This document shows positions 31,560-42,779 of a DNA stretch of 64,000 nucleotides, piece after piece. How positions within the stretch are numbered: position 1 is the first letter of the stretch; each line of letters starts with the position of its first letter. The notes under the pieces are model-generated. The model was given only the letters and a program-made list of their open reading frames with translations. It had not been told where the DNA came from and did no database searches. This DNA is from Micrasema longulum (lineage: Eukaryota; Arthropoda; Insecta; Trichoptera; Brachycentridae), in the NCBI GenBank assembly GCA_022494885.1, contig JAGVSM010002432.1, positions 39,886 through 103,885 on the forward strand, in the 5' to 3' direction. The translations under genes were made by a program, and so were the position numbers.

Positions 31560-31960
31560 AGTTCAGATGGATTTTTTTTGTTTGTTAACGGACTATCGAA
31601 CTTAGCCAAAAACCCTTTAAAAATCATTTTTAAGGATCGTATTATTGGCGTTATGAATTTTTTAATGTAATTTTTAAATTACTCTGCCTGTGACGTCACA
31701 AATTCTCTTTGTTTAATCCTGCCGATTGGTGAGTTGGCTTTCCAGAATCCGGAAATCTATCACAATTCTCTTTTAATGATTGATTCGGAAAACTGGAGAC
31801 GTAGTAAGGAGTTCATTTGAAGGATTTTTTTCATTCCTTTTCGAGATACTTATACGCCCTACAATAAAATGCTCTAATTTTTACCCCGCGTAAGAAAACC
31901 TTTTTTTTTAATATCTAATTTCCCATAGCACTCAACTTCCTCATTCTTTTGTTTTGTTCG
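31560..31960 (-). repeat. M2 repeat, long inverted copy
   Basis: Antisense of the M2 blocks (gctctaatttttaccccgcg, gacgtcacaaattctc, tttccagaatccgg). It is longer than the other copies. Confidence 0.5.
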
Positions 31961-32224
31961 GGATTATTTTGAAGGCATGATTTCATCAAATAAGAATAAT
32001 TCCTTGTTTAAATAAGCAATCTAGATTCTGCTTACTATAAAACAACGTCAACTCAATTACTATTCGCGATGTATTTAGAATACTAATCTCCCAGTCATCT
32101 TAACACGTTTATTCAAATTCCGGAAAAAACTCAATTACTGCACTTCAGATTCAAACAATAATATTATTTTTTTTTTAATTAGGTAATTCAAGAAAGATAC
32201 ATACTAGAAAACATACAATTTGAA

Positions 32225-32375
32225 AGTATTCGTCGATACAATTTTTACATGCATATATGTATTTATTTATTTATTAATACTTTTACATTGTTTGTATTCT
32301 TTTTTTTATACAGAATGATGTTCCCTCACTGGGGGTGCCCCGTGCTGAGGGAAACATTTTACAAAAAGTGAAACA
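32225..32375 (-). mobile_element. LINE tail fragment
   Basis: Ttatttatttattaatac (the A-rich tail in sense) is followed by gttccctcactgggggtgcc and ccgtgctgagg, the inverse of the tail at 2158-2245. Confidence 0.5.
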
Positions 32376-32881
32376 CGTCTTAAATTAGTTATTTAACAAA
32401 GTCAACATAATAATCATAATAAAACATAATCAATTTAAATAGACCCAATTTCATGTACAGTACACAAATTTTACCTATTTGGCTTCATCCACTCATCGAT
32501 CCGTGCGCAACCCACCTCCACTATCCATTTCTTAATAGCAATTTTATATTGTAAGTATATATCTTCAATTATAGAATAACACAAAATAGAGATATGTATA
32601 AAGATATAATGCATATTATTATTTTTTTACTGGATACAATGCAATAAAAAATAAGTTGTACGTGAGTACTTAATAAATAAGATTCATTCCTAAGAGATTA
32701 TATGTAAAAGCTGAGAGAGTATCATGAAAAATAAAAATTTTATTGTTTCGGCAGTATATATTATATTCCCGACACATGCGGGCCATAGGTGTGTGGTATG
32801 TAGCATTATTTAAAAAAAAGGCAGTTAAAATATTTCCCGATGTCTGAGTGTTCTCAATCCCGCATTTATTTGTATTTTATT
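32376..32881. other. No supported feature
   Basis: AT-rich, possibly more 3' UTR of the adjacent LINE tail, but not shown. Confidence 0.35.
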
Positions 32882-33163
32882 AAGGCGGATAGACGGCGTA
32901 AGAACGGCTAAAAGGATCTACGATGCGAATGTTGATGGATGCAGAAATAGAGGAAGACTGGGAAAGACATGGCATGACCAAATTCAACAAATATTTGAAG
33001 TTGGACATGTTACAAGTCGGAATAATCGGCGCGCGTGCATGAGAAGATGTATGAATGTAGAGGAAGCGAGATCTGTATGCAAATATAGAGTGATATGGCG
33101 TTCTATTTTTTCTGCCTATCCCTACAAAAAAACGGCGTGACGGTTTGTTTGTTTGTTTGTTTG
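32882..33163 (+). pseudogene. RTE-type LINE C-terminal fragment
   Basis: Plus strand, decayed. It parallels RTAKKIDDAN...RGRPRKTWHDQ...GHVKSRNNRRACMRRC at 48168-48500: agaacggctaaaaggatcta, then tggcatgaccaaattcaaca, then cggcgcgcgtgcatgagaag. It ends aaacggcgtgacgg followed by (tttg)4. No intact frame. Confidence 0.8.
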
Positions 33164-33379
33164 CAAATGCATTTTAATTTTAAAACTTCAAAAACTTAAA
33201 TATTTTACATCTGTTTTTATTATATACATTCAAACAAAACTTAATTTCATAAATTTGTTATTACTTTGTACTTAAATTATTTTAATTAAAACTCTTTTAT
33301 TCATAATAATGTACCTTAATTAAATATGTTCGAATATTATTCAGAATTTTTGCTGGTCTGTCTTTCAACCATATTTAAT

Positions 33380-34440
33380 TATTTATTATATATACGGCCA
33401 AAGCCAATTAAAACAGTTACACAAAGTAACATGAATTCAAGAAACTGAACAAAAATAACATAAAACTATGTAGCAAAGACAAACAAGAGCAATACAATAA
33501 TGGTATACAATATATTCATAAAAACGAAAGTCATAAGCCTTCGAGCTAAACCATGCCAACCCAACTTCACCCCACATTGTTTTAGTCGTGAAGAGATCAA
33601 CGAAAAGCCGGAAGATCAATCTCAAAGAATACCAAGTTGTGTGATGAATTGACTAATCTACACATTCTGGACATTGGGGCATAAAAACAAAAGTTGCTCT
33701 TAAAGATTTTATAAATAGCAGATTTTGACTTCTGGTGACACGGTTGGGAACATGAAAAGAAATTGATTGCAACAGAGATGGGACATCACTTACAGCATTA
33801 AGTATTTTGAAAATGCATATAAGGTCCATCTCCGTTCTACGTTTCTCCAATGAAGACAAATTAAGAGATTGCTCTATTTTAAAATAGGAATAATAACCCC
33901 TTTGCAATCCGAGCAACCATACTACTTTTTTTAGAAAACGGCGTTGGACAGACTCGGTATGGTCAATACGAGTCCTGTAGAATGGAGACCAAAAAGTTGA
34001 AGCGTATTCTAGATGGGGTTCTTCTCTTCTCTTAGTGCCCTGTCAGGTATCCCCAAAGTTGGCAATTACTCTGGCAAAAGTCTCCCTTTCCTGTGCTGCC
34101 CGGAAAATCTGCTCCACAGTCCTGAAGCCAGTCCAATGTCGTATATTTCGCAGCCAGGACATCTGTCTTCTTCCAGCCCCTCTGTGACCATCAATCTTGC
34201 CTTTCAAAATTGAATGTAGCAAGTGGTACTTTTCTCCACGCATCATATGCCCCAGATATGAAATTATACAAACTTTTATGGTGGTTAAGAGTTGAACTAG
34301 TGAGCAATAAAGAGTTTTGACGGTATTAATATTTTTGAAGTCCGTCGTCATTCTATCGACTAAACCGAGAAGTTTGAGAGATTTATTTACAATATTATCA
34401 ATGTGTTCACGATAGGATATAAAAAGAATAATATCTTAAT
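33380..34440 (-). pseudogene. Jockey-like LINE reverse transcriptase tail, split by an RTE fragment
   Basis: The minus-strand frame on the left half reads PHLEYASTFWSPFYRT, then RIDHTESVQRRFLKK, then VVWLLGLQRGYYSYFKIEQS (33653-34017), and ends in a 3' UTR at about 33380. The right half reads TTDFKNINTVKTLYCSLV (34290-34351). In the intact protein CSLV would be followed directly by R/Q-PHLEYAS, so the 34018-34285 segment is an insertion. All coding parts lie after the reverse transcriptase palm. Confidence 0.8.
34018..34285 (-). mobile_element. RTE-type LINE 3' fragment nested in Jockey-like LINE
   Basis: The minus-strand frame reads YLGHMMRGEKYHLLHSILKG, then KIDGHRGAGRRQMSWLRNIR, then TVEQIFRAAQERETFARVIA. 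This is the classic C-terminal tail of RTE-like endonuclease-reverse transcriptases. It ends in a gaagagaagaac tail at 34018-34030. The left edge of the large duplication falls inside it at 34129. Confidence 0.82.
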
Positions 34441-35497
34441 CAATTTAATTACCGTTGACCATATGTTTCTACAAAAGAAATAAATAAATGAATTCATCAA
34501 ATGTGACCACACGGCTGTTTTCGTAGTCTCGCGTCTGACAGACACAATTTCTCAACAATGTTCAAAGTGACATTCAATCCTTCGGGTAATAAATTAAGAT
34601 AAATCCGCGGGTGTAATAACCCGTGGCTGCGGAAAGACCGCTCCTAAGTTGCCATTCACAACAGTGGTTGAATGATTGGTTACAACTTACAACACGCCAA
34701 AACTCGTCTAGCGAAAAATCACCTGTATTTTTTGCTACACCTGTTCACCTGTCTTGAGTACATTACACGGTGTTTCGAAAATTCTTTCACCGATTTCACA
34801 GCGGACGTTCAAATCCACACACTTTATTTTAATTTTTTTATTTTATTTATTTAATGCACACAATACATAATTTTACCATAGCACAATGAGAAATTCCAGC
34901 CCAACCCGGAATTAAAATTTTAAAATGTTTTCGCGTACACGTGAATATTTAAACATTTTGGAGTATGATGAAATATCTCAAAAACACACGCAAAAAAAAA
35001 GTTAAAATTAGTATTCATTTTAAAATCGTAAATAATGAAGTCACTCCTTATATCTACGTGTAGTATTTCCGGTTTCCGCTTTAAAGCCCCCGCACATTGT
35101 AAAGAACGTTTTGACTATAGAAAAAAAGAGTATAATTTGACATTTTAACAAGAGATCATGTCAATTTTCTAGGTTTTTCTAAATCGAAACGTTAGTAAAA
35201 ACAACCATAACATAGGAATGAGCAAATTACGATCAACTAAATGAAGTAATCAAAGCAATATTCCATGGGTTCTTGTCAGTTTTGTTATTGGATGGAGAAA
35301 TACAACTTACCGCGGTCAGTGAAAGTAAGAACGCCAACCGTTTCATGACGTCACGCCTGAAAAGTGACACACTGATTACAGTCATTTGGCGCGGTATTTG
35401 ATAAATCTTACTTTTAAAAATCACATCTTAGTTAAATAGTACGCTAATAGAAAAAATAATAATAGAAAACAGCGGAATTCCTCATTAAAAAATTTTA
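34441..35497. other. Unrecognised DNA within duplication copy 1
   Basis: No supported gene. It includes a small block (34838-34915) related to R6, and short frames of 60 to 63 codons at 34672-34854 (+) and 35233-35424 (-) that look accidental. GC content rises at 34500-34680. The same sequence is at 59403-60459. Confidence 0.4.
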
Positions 35498-35620
35498 TGT
35501 CCCGACTTGTTATAAAATTCCGTGTTAAGACGGGACTCTTCTATATTAAAATCAAAACATGTATAAATACATAAAATAATAAACAAAATAATCAAAACAG
35601 TATCCAAAATATTAATAAAA
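35498..35620 (-). repeat. R6 repeat
   Basis: Tgtcccgacttgttataaaa, then gtgttaagacgggactcttc, matching 23897-23945. The duplicate is at 60460-60582. Confidence 0.55.
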
Positions 35621-35924
35621 AAATATGCATTGTAAAAACTTATGCGTTATGAAACTTATGCGATAAGTTATTTATACATTGCAATATTTAATTAATAATT
35701 AATCGTTTATAATTCGATTCGGTAATCAATTTCGATAGTAAAAATAAATATTAATAATAATAATAACACATCCATATTATAAAATATGTAGTTTAATAAA
35801 TAGATTTATAAGTATTTATGCTTCGATTGGTAATAGTTTTAATATATTTTCACAAATTATAAAGCAAAAATGAGGGTGGATTAATTTTTATACTAGATTT
35901 TTAATTTAATTCTTAAATAGAAAA

Positions 35925-36308
35925 TATTTTGAGTTTGCCCAAAATTTTGTAAACAAGGACTAGATTCCACTCCCTTTGGAGCCATTAATATTAACATATT
36001 ACAACAGAGATGAAGAACATTTCACAAAAGGTAATACAGAGGTCTAAGCGTCTACAGGGCTTTTTTATGACCTGTCGTTGGTTGGTTTAAGTGGCCACTT
36101 TACACTGTGTAATATTCACTATTCTGCCCATATTCGAATATCTATATCCCTTCAAATCCTTCATCTGTTGATGTTTGTGAAGTTAAAACAAAAGGTTTTA
36201 GTTCAAACATAGGCAAAATGGTAAATATTACACGTCAAAAGCCCTGTAAATGCCTAGATTTCCGTATTCCCTTATTTAAGGTATTCTCCATCCCTGTTGT
36301 AACTTGTA
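35925..36308. mobile_element. Foldback family copy (A'C'b' / C)
   Basis: Antisense A (gagtttgcccaaaattttg), C (36000-36130) and part of B (36165-36185). The sense C tail follows (aagccctgtaaatgcctaga, then ttctccatccctgttgtaac). A SINE follows directly, with a further C-tail scrap at 36476-36535. The duplicate is at 60887-61270. Confidence 0.78.
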
Positions 36309-36475
36309 TCTTGATCAGTTTTTTGAAACATGAAGGTAACATGATCAGTCTTACGCTTCAAGTACCAGTCCAGGCACTGTGAAATATTCTTTTAAATAAA
36401 TATTTCATTTAAAAAATGTCGGAAATCGAACCCGAGACCTCTTGCATGACCATTACGCCACGAGGCCGACGTATG
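36309..36475 (-). mobile_element. SINE family 1, 3'-truncated
   Basis: The reverse complement starts cgtcggcctcgtggcgtaat, has atgcaagaggtctcggg and B box gggttcgatttcc, and stops in the middle of the body at cttgatcag. The ccattaggtgcgg end is missing. The duplicate is at 61271-61437. Confidence 0.8.
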
Positions 36476-36535
36476 CAAACGCCTAGACTTCCATATTACC
36501 TCCTTTAAAAATGTTTCCCCTCTTTGTTGCAAAAA

Positions 36536-37207
36536 AATTAGAAAACCGCTATGTTTGATTGCACGTGAATGTATATATTTGACTTATTTTGACGTTCGAT
36601 CATCAGTGTGGCCATATATGAAGCAAAGTGCATTCGCGAAAAAAAAAATCCTCAAGTAGAAATCTTCTCTGCCTTCGCGATAAGATCAATAATAGCACCA
36701 CAGACAAATAACCGTCATGCCAGAGAGCAAAGCGTCAACACATTTTTTCGTAAAAATTCAAAATTTTAAATGCCGTCTTTCGGACCATCCTGTTATTATA
36801 GTATGTCAAACATGTTTCGGCAGTTTTTTTTTTCAAATGAGAAATTTGTAATCTCTTTAATTGTTAAATCTGCCAATCTTCGGTGACTTGCACATGTCTT
36901 GACAGGTATGTGGGTATTTCATTTCGCCTTCTCTTACGATAATGTATGAATAACGTTTTATACTCATATCAACTAACATATTAAACCAACATCATAACTT
37001 TCTCTTTCAATTTTTCCCACGTTCTATGACCGCGTACTGTATTTTAACCATCAGCAATAAGGTTCGATCCGCGAATGGTTCGCTAAATATAAATGGATTT
37101 GATACAATAAATAAATAAAGAAGGAAGCCCTAAAGTCTGTTCATTACTACAAGAATTTCCAAGTAAACAAACCAGCCGCGTGATTCCCGACGGAAAATAG
37201 CCTATTT
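36536..37207. other. Unrecognised DNA within duplication copy 1
   Basis: No repeat or gene supported. Also at 61498-62169. Confidence 0.35.
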
Positions 37208-37550
37208 CACACATTACGCCTGAACTACTGAGCTCAATAAAATTAAATATCCCAACTAGAAACCTCAAACAAACTACTAACTACAGAACTAACTATGGTT
37301 TTTATTATTCCCCTATGCCCAGAATTCTCAGGTCTGCCAACAAACATACCAGTCTTGATTTCTTTAATAACAAGTTGTCTTCTTTCAAGCGATCATTGAA
37401 TCAAATTCAATTATAAACACATCTCTCCCGCTTCCACTCCCACCAAGTCTACTATATACCATTGTATCTTTCTATTTTTCTTTATGTAATTTTTCTATGG
37501 ATAAACATGTCATTAAAAATGCCTATTGCGCGTACATATAAATAAATAAC
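37208..37550 (+). mobile_element. Jockey-like LINE 3' end
   Basis: Sense tail of the family at 42780-44300: cgcctgaactactgagctca, aacataccagtcttgatttc, tctctcccgcttccactcc, ending tataaataaataac. The duplicate is at 62170-62512. Confidence 0.78.
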
Positions 37551-37839
37551 ATCTTAATCTAAACTGCACGGTAAAATTAAAGTGGATTTACATTTTTAAG
37601 ACTCGCTAGTACCTATTTAAATTTGATAATATTAATATTTTTCGTTTTTTTTTGTTAAACTTTATAATAAATTACTTAGATAAAAATATTTAAAAAAAAT
37701 GTCTCGGTTAACATCTTTAAAAAAAATTAAATAAAAATAAAATATTAACGTTCTTATAACTCACCCTGGTTGAGCCAATAATTTATTTCGATGTATTTTA
37801 GGCAGAAGAATCATATGTAAGTAATAATTAAAATAAATA

Positions 37840-39005
37840 CTCAACAATTGAGTATGTCCAAATGCTTGCAGACTTGCTGGATTTCCTCCCTAGGGAGTTA
37901 TTCAAATTTAAATTTATTTCAACAGAGAGGGAAAACATTTTTGAGAAGGGAATATTGAAGTCTAGGCATTTACAGGGCTTACGACCTTTCATTGGCTGGT
38001 TTAAGTGGCCACTTTACACACTGTGTAACATTCACTATTTTGCCCATGTTTGAACATCCATGTTTCCTCAACTCTTCCATCTGCATTGACATGTTTTTAC
38101 ACTTTTAAACTACTTTTAATTACTTATATTAAATATGTAAATAAAATCAATATATTGCTGCTCTTACTATAATGTGTCATTAATTTTAAGAATGTTTTTT
38201 AAATTGACCTAAATTTATTGAGTTATATTGCACTTAAAGATTCTTCTCATCGTTTCTTTAAATCCCTTAAAATAAATATGTGTATATTTATGTTTTTCCT
38301 TTTTTTTTAAAAAATTTTATTACTCTTTTATTTTATTTTTACATCTGAGCATGTTTTTCATTCTTTATTTCAATTCTTAATTTTTAATTACTCTTACAAT
38401 TTTTTTTTCATTTTTAATATTATTTCCATTTGTAAATACTCACTACAAACTACAATCTTTAAAATATCTTTTTTTCACTTATATTTTAATTTTTAAACAA
38501 CTTTCATTTATGTTTTTCTTTTTCCTTATCTTTTTTATACTTTCATAATTAACCTTACATATAATTGCTTTATAATATGGAAACTTCACTGGTTCATTAG
38601 AGTTAAGTCTAATTGTGTAAAATATTAAACTTTGTAACTGTACTGTATGTTTCCTAAATAAAAGAAAAAAAATAAAAATCTGTTGACTTTTGTGAAGTGA
38701 AAGAGCTGAAACCTTTATCACGTGGGTGAGATTCGTCCGGCTGAACCAAATCACCTACTAGGCAACGTCTGAAAACAATTTTCTAATTTTGAAACTTCTA
38801 CTTCAAAAAAGTCAACAGATGAAAGAGATGAGGAAATATGGATGTTCAAATATGGGCAGAATGGCGAATGTTACAGTGTGTAAAGTGGCCACTTAAACCA
38901 GCGAATGACAGGTAATAAGCTCTGTAAATGCCTAGACTTCCATATTCCCTTCTCAAAAATGTTTTTCCTCTCTGTAGAAATAAATTTAAAAATAAATACT
39001 GGCTA
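37840..39005. mobile_element. Foldback family copy (A'C'B' / bCa), interrupted
   Basis: Antisense A (37845-37915), C (37920-38060) and the start of B break off at ccatctg (38084). After an insert, B resumes at aaatctgttgacttttgtga (38677) and runs to 38790. Then come sense b, C and the first part of A. This copy shows the full palindrome A'C'B'BCA. The duplicate is at 62802-63965. Confidence 0.8.
38084..38680 (+). mobile_element. Retroelement 3' UTR insert in a foldback element
   Basis: T-rich segment ending gtactgtatgtttcctaaata, then aaagaaaaaaaataaaa, with AATAAA and an A-rich tail. It interrupts module B, with ctg (or atctg) on both sides as a possible short target repeat. It is related to 263-635. 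Confidence 0.55.
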
Positions 39006-39019
39006 ATTTTGGTTCTGTG

Positions 39020-39345
39020 AGTTGCTACGCCTGACGGGACATTTTTGGATTGGCTACACTGTTTGGCCCGCACGCTCTTCTCTTCGTTTTTTCGACTTTT
39101 GATGTTCGCACGCTTTTTGAATTGTAAAAAGTATTATCGCTATATCGCCGATTAAGTTTGAATTTCATTTTAACTCGCACAACGCCGCAAAGTTATCATC
39201 ATCCATCGCCGTTCATCATCATCTGCCGCCTCCAGACGAAATTCTGTACCTGCAGTGTTCATCCCGTGTTCCCGATCACCAATTTCCCTGACAGCGTGAT
39301 CTGATCGCCGACAGGGAAGAGGACCCAACACCAGGTCAGTGTTAT
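39020..39345 (+). other. GC-rich island with 5' splice-like site
   Basis: Compositionally distinct: ctgacgggacatttttgg at 39031, then ccgccgttcatcatcatctg-like sequence and ctgacagcgtgatctgatcg. It ends at acaccaggtcagtg (39330-39343), a fair exon-donor match (cag/gtcagt). It could be a non-coding first exon or the 5' region of a retroelement. No long frame exists. The duplication boundary at the window edge lies inside it. Confidence 0.3.
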
Positions 39346-39572
39346 TACATGTTGATTTTCTCTGGTCTGAGATTCTAATAAATTGTTGAATCTATCTACC
39401 ATGAATCCACTAGCTCATATTGTCAGTTTGGAGAATTAATGAAATTTTTCGCTATGATAAACTTATTTTAAAACGCAAAGGTGAATCTATTTACACGTTT
39501 CACTACATTTAAATATTTTTGACCGTTTTCAACGAGTTGTACATAACTCACTATTAAAAAATGGAAATCAAG

Positions 39573-39652
39573 TTGGGGTAGAGTGGGGTTCGAACCTCCG
39601 AACACTAGCCTCTGTCCGCAACACTAGCCTCTGGACCACAACCCGATTCAAA
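39573..39652 (-). repeat. Short tRNA-like repeat with internal 20-bp duplication
   Basis: The reverse complement reads cgggttgtggtccagaggct, then a repeated gaggctagtgttcgg-type segment, then B-box-like ggaggttcgaaccccactct and accccaacttgatttcc. It is a diverged relative of 5855-5952. Confidence 0.55.
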
Positions 39653-39914
39653 TAATATAGTAAGACTTAAGAAAAGAGATTTTAATGATACTTTTATCAA
39701 AATCGTTATTTAAATTTAGCGAGTTATCTTTATTTAATATAATTATAATTGTTCTAATTTTTACAATTCACAGAGTTTAAACGGATTTATTAACGATTTT
39801 ATGTTAATTTCTAAAGTACTATATTGTATTTATGTATGTAATTAAGGAACACCTTGCACAAAAAATCACTTGATGTATAAAAGAGTAATGAAAAGCTTTA
39901 ATCTATTATTTAAA

Positions 39915-40070
39915 AACCGGGTTGTGGTCCCGAGGTAGAATTGTGGACTCGCTGACCCAAGGTCCTAGGTTCAAATCCTGCTCTACCACAACTCGATTTC
40001 TATTTTTAGAGCAAAAGTTATTCACGACTTTTAAGAAATGGACTGAAAATTGAAATATTTGAGTAAATAA
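39915..40070 (+). repeat. Short tRNA-like repeat with 3' extension
   Basis: Ccgggttgtggtcccgaggt, B box ctaggttcaaatcctgc, ctaccacaactcgatttct, then the 53-bp block gagcaaaagttattcacgac seen at 30681. Confidence 0.58.
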
Positions 40071-40860
40071 AAAAAAATCAAGTTGTTATTATTTACGTCT
40101 TTTTTTGTTTTAATAGATACTAAAAAAAAAACAACTATTACAAAATATATAAACAAAAACAAGAAAATGCTTATTTCTATTAATTTCACGATTACAAAAA
40201 ATAAATGGCAAATAGCTGTAATAATACTTGAGTTATCGAATTAAAATCGGTCTATGGGGGATTCAAATTCCCCCCTTCGGTCCGGCTAAGTTAACCTGCT
40301 ATTAATTCAGTGTAAGTTCCCTTCCAAGCTTGTATCTTTATTGGAGTATTAATACAATTAAATTGTTATAAATAATAATATTAAAATTTAAATATTAAAA
40401 AAAAAAATTGTTTGCCTTGTTAAATGTTTTATAGAAAACACGAATAATTTTTCATCATAAAACCTTTTGTGCAAAGGGTTAATTAACTCGGTACGGTCCA
40501 CGAGTCATATTACATAACCGGTTGCAGACATGCAATTGTTCCATTTCGTTTCAATTAAAAAACGTCAACAATCACCTGACAATCCTTTTGGCCCTTTTTG
40601 CGCGAAACGAGTTTGGTAGAGGTTCGATCCAAAAACCACAAAGTGGGATTAAATATATCTGACGTATTTAATTACCAATTTTGGAACAACTTATGAGAAA
40701 ATAACAAAAGCGTCGTAAAATCATTGCGAAATATAAATAGCACTTACAAATGTAATAGCAAAAAAATATTAATTGTGCATGCAGATGCAGATAATTGGTG
40801 GAATTCCATATTCAAACATGGTAAGGTATTAAAAAAAAAATACGGTCAAACTCTGAGATT
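40071..40860. other. No supported feature
   Basis: AT-rich. A short C-rich patch (40257-40290) has no matching partner. No frame or repeat is recognised. Confidence 0.35.
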
Positions 40861-40864
40861 GATA

Positions 40865-41165
40865 ACTTATTTAACAATATTTGAGTATGTCCAAATGCTT
40901 GCAGACTGGCTGGATTTACTCCCTAGGGAGTTATTCATATTTAAATTTCAACATTACGAAAGTCAACAAAAGTCAACAGATGGAAGAGTTGAGGAAATGT
41001 GGATGTTCAAACATGGGCAGAATGGTGAATGTTAGACAATGTGTAAAGTGGCCACTTAAACCATCTAATGACAGGTCATAAGCCCTGTAAATGTCTTGAC
41101 TTCCATATTCCCTTCTCCAATTTTTTTTACCTCTCTGTTGAAATAAATTTAAATATGGATAACTT
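40865..41165. mobile_element. Foldback family copy (A' / bCa)
   Basis: Antisense A (aatatttgagtatgtccaaa to tatttaaatttcaac) joins sense b (aaagtcaacagatggaagag), C and the start of A (aaatatggataact). Gataactta occurs on both sides (40859-40867 and 41157-41165), but overlaps module A on the right, so it is an uncertain target repeat. Confidence 0.78.
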
Positions 41166-41935
41166 ATATATTTATTCATTCAAAATTACACTCGTTTAAA
41201 TATTAATGGATTATAGTTCTTAAAATTTACCTTGATTAAAATGACAGCTGTCAAACTCATATCAATAGTGATGGGAAATTAGTGATCACTGATCATGTAC
41301 CGATCAAATCGATTTTATCAGTTTTTTCATGCAAACATGAAACTCTGTTTCCAAAAATTTATGTAAAACACAAAAACAAGCCTTTTATCGTGTGTTGAAT
41401 ACAATTATTCACCAAAAAATAAGACATTTTTACGTTTTTCGTGAACATAATCAAACGAATTATTTTTTTATTCGATCAAATTACATTGATCAATTTGTCC
41501 CATCTCAAACGTTTTTGCTAAATGATGTAACCTTGTGAGAATGTCGTTAATAATTGGGTAAATTTTAGTTTTAAAGCTGATTTTATATATTTATGTTGAT
41601 TTATATGTCAAGCATTGTATTAAAAAAATACATTAACATGCCAAATACGAATGATTTTTCGTGTGTCAATATTAATCACTCCTTAGACGTTACTACAAAG
41701 TTTTGTCGTCAGTTTTTCTGACAACTGTCCTTCTAATCATGCTATTTTTTAAGGACTATAATTAAGGCGTTTTTGGCTGTGCCCGTGCTAAACCATAAAA
41801 ATTAACAGTATAAAAGACACAGTAATACAAGTTAATTCAATTCTAATAACACATGATGCAATATAATAACAATTCAGAAAAACAAAGTATAACTTAAAAA
41901 TAATATACATATGCTATACCACGCTATAATTGCGA
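41166..41935. other. No supported feature
   Basis: The segment 41265-41515 begins gtgatgggaaattagtgatc and ends gatcaatttgtcccatctc, which hints at an inverted-repeat MITE, but no target duplication is evident. Confidence 0.35.
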
Positions 41936-42073
41936 TCGGAATACCAGCTCTGGGCTGGTATTCTGAACGGAATTGGGCGTGAATAAATATACGCTGTTAG
42001 CGTATATTTATTATGTAAACAAGCGTTAAAAATTGCGTTTTCTACGCGCGCTTTTGCGTTCAGAATACCACCT
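41936..42073 (-). mobile_element. Small MITE (M3), with an extra half-terminus
   Basis: The element runs from ggctggtattctgaacgg (41953) to cgttcagaatacca (42066). The interior holds tatacgctgttagcgtat. Immediately left, ggaataccagc and tctg make a second, outward terminus, so two M3 ends meet around tctg. Confidence 0.6.
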
Positions 42074-42154
42074 CTGATCATTCTCGGTAGACGTGCCTGG
42101 AAATCATTATTAAATCCGTTTTGGCTGGTTTAAAATGAAATATTATTATTATTG

Positions 42155-42420
42155 TCGGCCTTGTGGTATAGTAGTCAGCGCGTTTCGTTTCATTAAAGAT
42201 GTCTTAGGTTCGATTCTCGGCATGTTTGACATGAAATATTGATTTAAAAAGGTGTTCGTACATTAAAATATTTCATAGTCCCTGGACCGGCTCCTGAAGC
42301 GTAGACTGATCACTTTACCTTCATGAAACAAAAAACAATAAAGATAAGCTGCAATTGGTGTACCAATGTAGTGCCATATGCACCATTATGTGTGGAAAGG
42401 GAAATTATGATGATGATGAG
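42155..42420 (+). mobile_element. SINE family 1
   Basis: Head tcggccttgtggtatagtag, with a diverged anticodon arm, B box taggttcgattctcggc, body tagtccctggaccggctcct and end caccattatgtgtggaaagg, followed by gatgatgatga. Confidence 0.8.
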
Positions 42421-42779
42421 TTTGAAATAATTAAAAAATATAAAAAGATAGGAGGAAAAAAATTCAGTGTAGTAAATGTGATCTTGTAGTGAAAATACCT
42501 AATAAGGATTATTATTATTAATTGAAGAAGAAAATTCATTAAATTATTCGGTGGATGTATTTTTTAAATTTAATTTCAATTAAACTGAGAGCAGGTAAGT
42601 TTTAGAATTTTTTTAAAGTTCGTCTGCTAACTTTTTTTGATGTGACATTTTTATTTTCTATGTTGAAGTTTTTTTTTAAATCTTAATCGGATGGAATGTA
42701 GAACTATTCTTTAGAATCTTAAAATAAGGATTTCAGAGATCTTTTTTTTATTATCTTAGAATACACTATCGAACTAATT
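42421..42779. other. No supported feature
   Basis: AT-rich spacer between a SINE and a LINE. Confidence 0.4.

Larger units (their letters stand above)
34129..39040 (+). repeat. Large direct duplication, copy 1
   Basis: Identical by eye to 59091-64000 in the lines and translated frames compared, except for a 2-bp deletion in copy 2 (tgtaaatact at 38431-38440 against tgtatact at 63397). The offset is 24,962 bp before and 24,960 bp after that indel. It includes the nested LINE edge, R6, foldback copies, a SINE and a Jockey tail, so the duplication is younger than all of them. The right limit is unknown because copy 2 reaches the window edge. Confidence 0.95.

Noticed and set aside
41265..41515. 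hAT-like MITE (gatgggaaatt ... aatttgtcccatc)
   Set aside because: Inverted ends are imperfect and no 8-bp target repeat was found.
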